The notes beneath the pieces were generated by a model. That model was not told the DNA's origin, searched no databases, and worked only from the letters and a program-made list of their open reading frames with translations. A program made the translations under genes and the position numbers. Below, in pieces: positions 5,869-6,787 of a DNA stretch of 6,787 bases; positions within the stretch are counted from its first letter, which is position 1; every line of letters begins with the position of its first letter. The DNA is from Lachnospiraceae bacterium (GTDB taxonomy: Bacteria > Bacillota > Clostridia > Lachnospirales > Lachnospiraceae), in assembly GCA_017964055.1 (NCBI GenBank), contig JAGCSS010000187.1, positions 1 to 6,787 of the forward strand. Direction: 5' to 3'.

Positions 5869-5924
5869 AAGAGTGAGAGCAGTCAAATCCTGCCCGATGA
5901 CCTCATAATATTCAGGAGGAAGAG

Positions 5925-6787
5925 ATGACACAGTCCAGAACACATAACTGTAATGAACTCAGACCTGCCAATATCGGCGAGAAGGTTACGCTCGCAGGCT
6001 GGTACGAGAACATGCGTAAGGTCAGCAAGAATCTGGGATTCCTTGTTCTTCGCGACTTTTACGGAACCACTCAGATCGTTATCGAGACCGAGGAGATGAT
6101 GGCGATCGTCGACGCGCTCAACTGCGAGTCCACGATCCAGGTGACAGGCACCGTTCGTGAGCGTTCGAGCAAGAACCCGAACCTGCCCACAGGCGAGATC
6201 GAGGTTGTTCCCGAGCAGATCAACGTACTCGGCAAATGCATTTACAACGAGCTTCCCTTCGAGATCAACCGCTCGAAAGAGGCAGATGAGAATACCAGAC
6301 TTAAGTACCGTTACCTCGATCTGCGCAATCCCGAGGTCAAGTCCAAGATCGTTCTGCGTTCGCAGATCGTATCAGAGCTGCGCAGGAGCATGAACGACCA
6401 CGGTTTCCTTGAGATCACGACACCTATACTTACGGCATCCTCACCCGAGGGCGCCAGAGACTATCTGGTTCCTTCGCGTAATTACCCCGGATGCTTCTAT
6501 GCGCTGCCCCAGGCACCCCAGCAGTTCAAGCAGCTGCTGATGACCTCAGGCTTTGACCGCTATTTCCAGATCGCTCCCTGCTTCCGTGATGAGGATGCGA
6601 GAGCAGACCGTTCACCCGGAGAGTTTTACCAGCTCGACATGGAGATGGCATTCGCTTCGCAGGAGGATGTATTCGCGGTACTTGAGGACGTTCTTCCTCC
6701 CGTATTTGAAAAGTTCGGAACCTACAACCGCGCTTCACGTGCACCCTTTACACGCATCAGTTACAACGATGCACTTGAGCGCTTCGG
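5925..6787 (+). CDS. aspS: Aspartyl-tRNA synthetase, N-terminal half (truncated by the window)
   Basis: The enzyme charges tRNA-Asp (or tRNA-Asp and tRNA-Asn in non-discriminating forms) with aspartate using ATP, in the cytoplasm. The first 287 residues are visible. AGGAGG at 5914-5919, 5 nt before the ATG, fixes the start. Residues 1 to about 105 are the tRNA anticodon-binding OB fold (GEKVTLAGWYENMRK, LGFLVLRDFYGTTQIVIE). The class II catalytic domain follows: YRYLDLRNP at 129-136; motif 1 around 145-180, with GFLEITTPILTASSPEGARDY; then LPQAPQQFKQLLM at 194-206; and motif 2, CFRDEDARADRSPGEFYQLDMEM, at 219-241, with the ATP-binding arginine in FRDED. The RSPGEFYQLD version carries a small insertion relative to the common RxPEFTQxD form. 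I recall this type from Clostridia and alphaproteobacteria. Usual bacterial length is about 590 residues, so half is missing and motif 3 is not seen. It has its own promoter and is unrelated in function to its neighbours. Confidence 0.96.
   Translation, partial: MTQSRTHNCNELRPANIGEKVTLAGWYENMRKVSKNLGFLVLRDFYGTTQIVIETEEMMAIVDALNCESTIQVTGTVRERSSKNPNLPTGEIEVVPEQINVLGKCIYNELPFEINRSKEADENTRLKYRYLDLRNPEVKSKIVLRSQIVSELRRSMNDHGFLEITTPILTASSPEGARDYLVPSRNYPGCFYALPQAPQQFKQLLMTSGFDRYFQIAPCFRDEDARADRSPGEFYQLDMEMAFASQEDVFAVLEDVLPPVFEKFGTYNRASRAPFTRISYNDALERF

Noticed and set aside
5888..5898. TCCTGCCCGAT shared between the aspS leader and the first terminator (417-427)
   Set aside because: An 11-bp match without similar flanks is not convincing as a repeat. 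The second copy lacks the partner arm of the terminator, so chance is the simplest reading.
5829..5924. T-box riboswitch ahead of aspS
   Set aside because: The leader is only about 96 nt and contains no T-box sequence or long specifier stem, so a T-box cannot fit.

Overview
The window looks like ordinary chromosome from an anaerobic Gram-positive of the Clostridia, most like Lachnospiraceae or a related gut/rumen lineage. The signs are strong AGGAGG-type ribosome binding sites, sigma-A type promoters (TTGACA/TTGAAA, 17 bp, TAAAAT), moderate GC, a BIG2+FecR secreted protein, a YcxB-like domain, and an aspartyl-tRNA synthetase of the type with an SPGEF insertion in motif 2. This placement is inference from recalled family features; no database search was possible. 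I see no mobile element, CRISPR array, tRNA or rRNA.

Layout: (1) 2-379, the 3' end of an unrecognised acidic protein, closed by a strong terminator at 399-437. (2) 499-1116 (+), a small secreted or anchored protein with a signal peptide, an acidic ectodomain, one C-terminal membrane helix and a lysine-rich tail. (3) A nested, two-way terminator at 1121-1167 separates it from the convergent gene 1174-2484 (-), a membrane protein joining an extracytoplasmic domain to a YcxB-like C-terminal module. (4) 2485-2631 is a divergent promoter region with back-to-back sigma-A promoters. (5) 2632-4032 (+), a GPH/MelB-family sugar:cation symporter, is followed after 23 nt by 4056-5777 (+), a secreted protein with a BIG2 domain, a FecR-like domain and an unrecognised C-terminal region. 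The two probably form an operon. (6) 5778-5924 holds a very good extended -10 promoter and a GC-rich hairpin, leading into aspS (5925 to the window end, truncated).

Four of the six genes encode envelope proteins (one transporter and three exported or membrane-anchored proteins of uncertain function); the fifth, partial one may be a fifth. aspS is housekeeping and begins an independent unit. The points most worth a second look are the ectodomain-YcxB fusion, the extracytoplasmic FecR-domain protein that has no sigma factor or anti-sigma region and is paired with a sugar transporter, and the short non-T-box leader of aspS with its hairpin and promoter dyad. I do not see a clear defence system or other multi-gene novel machine here.
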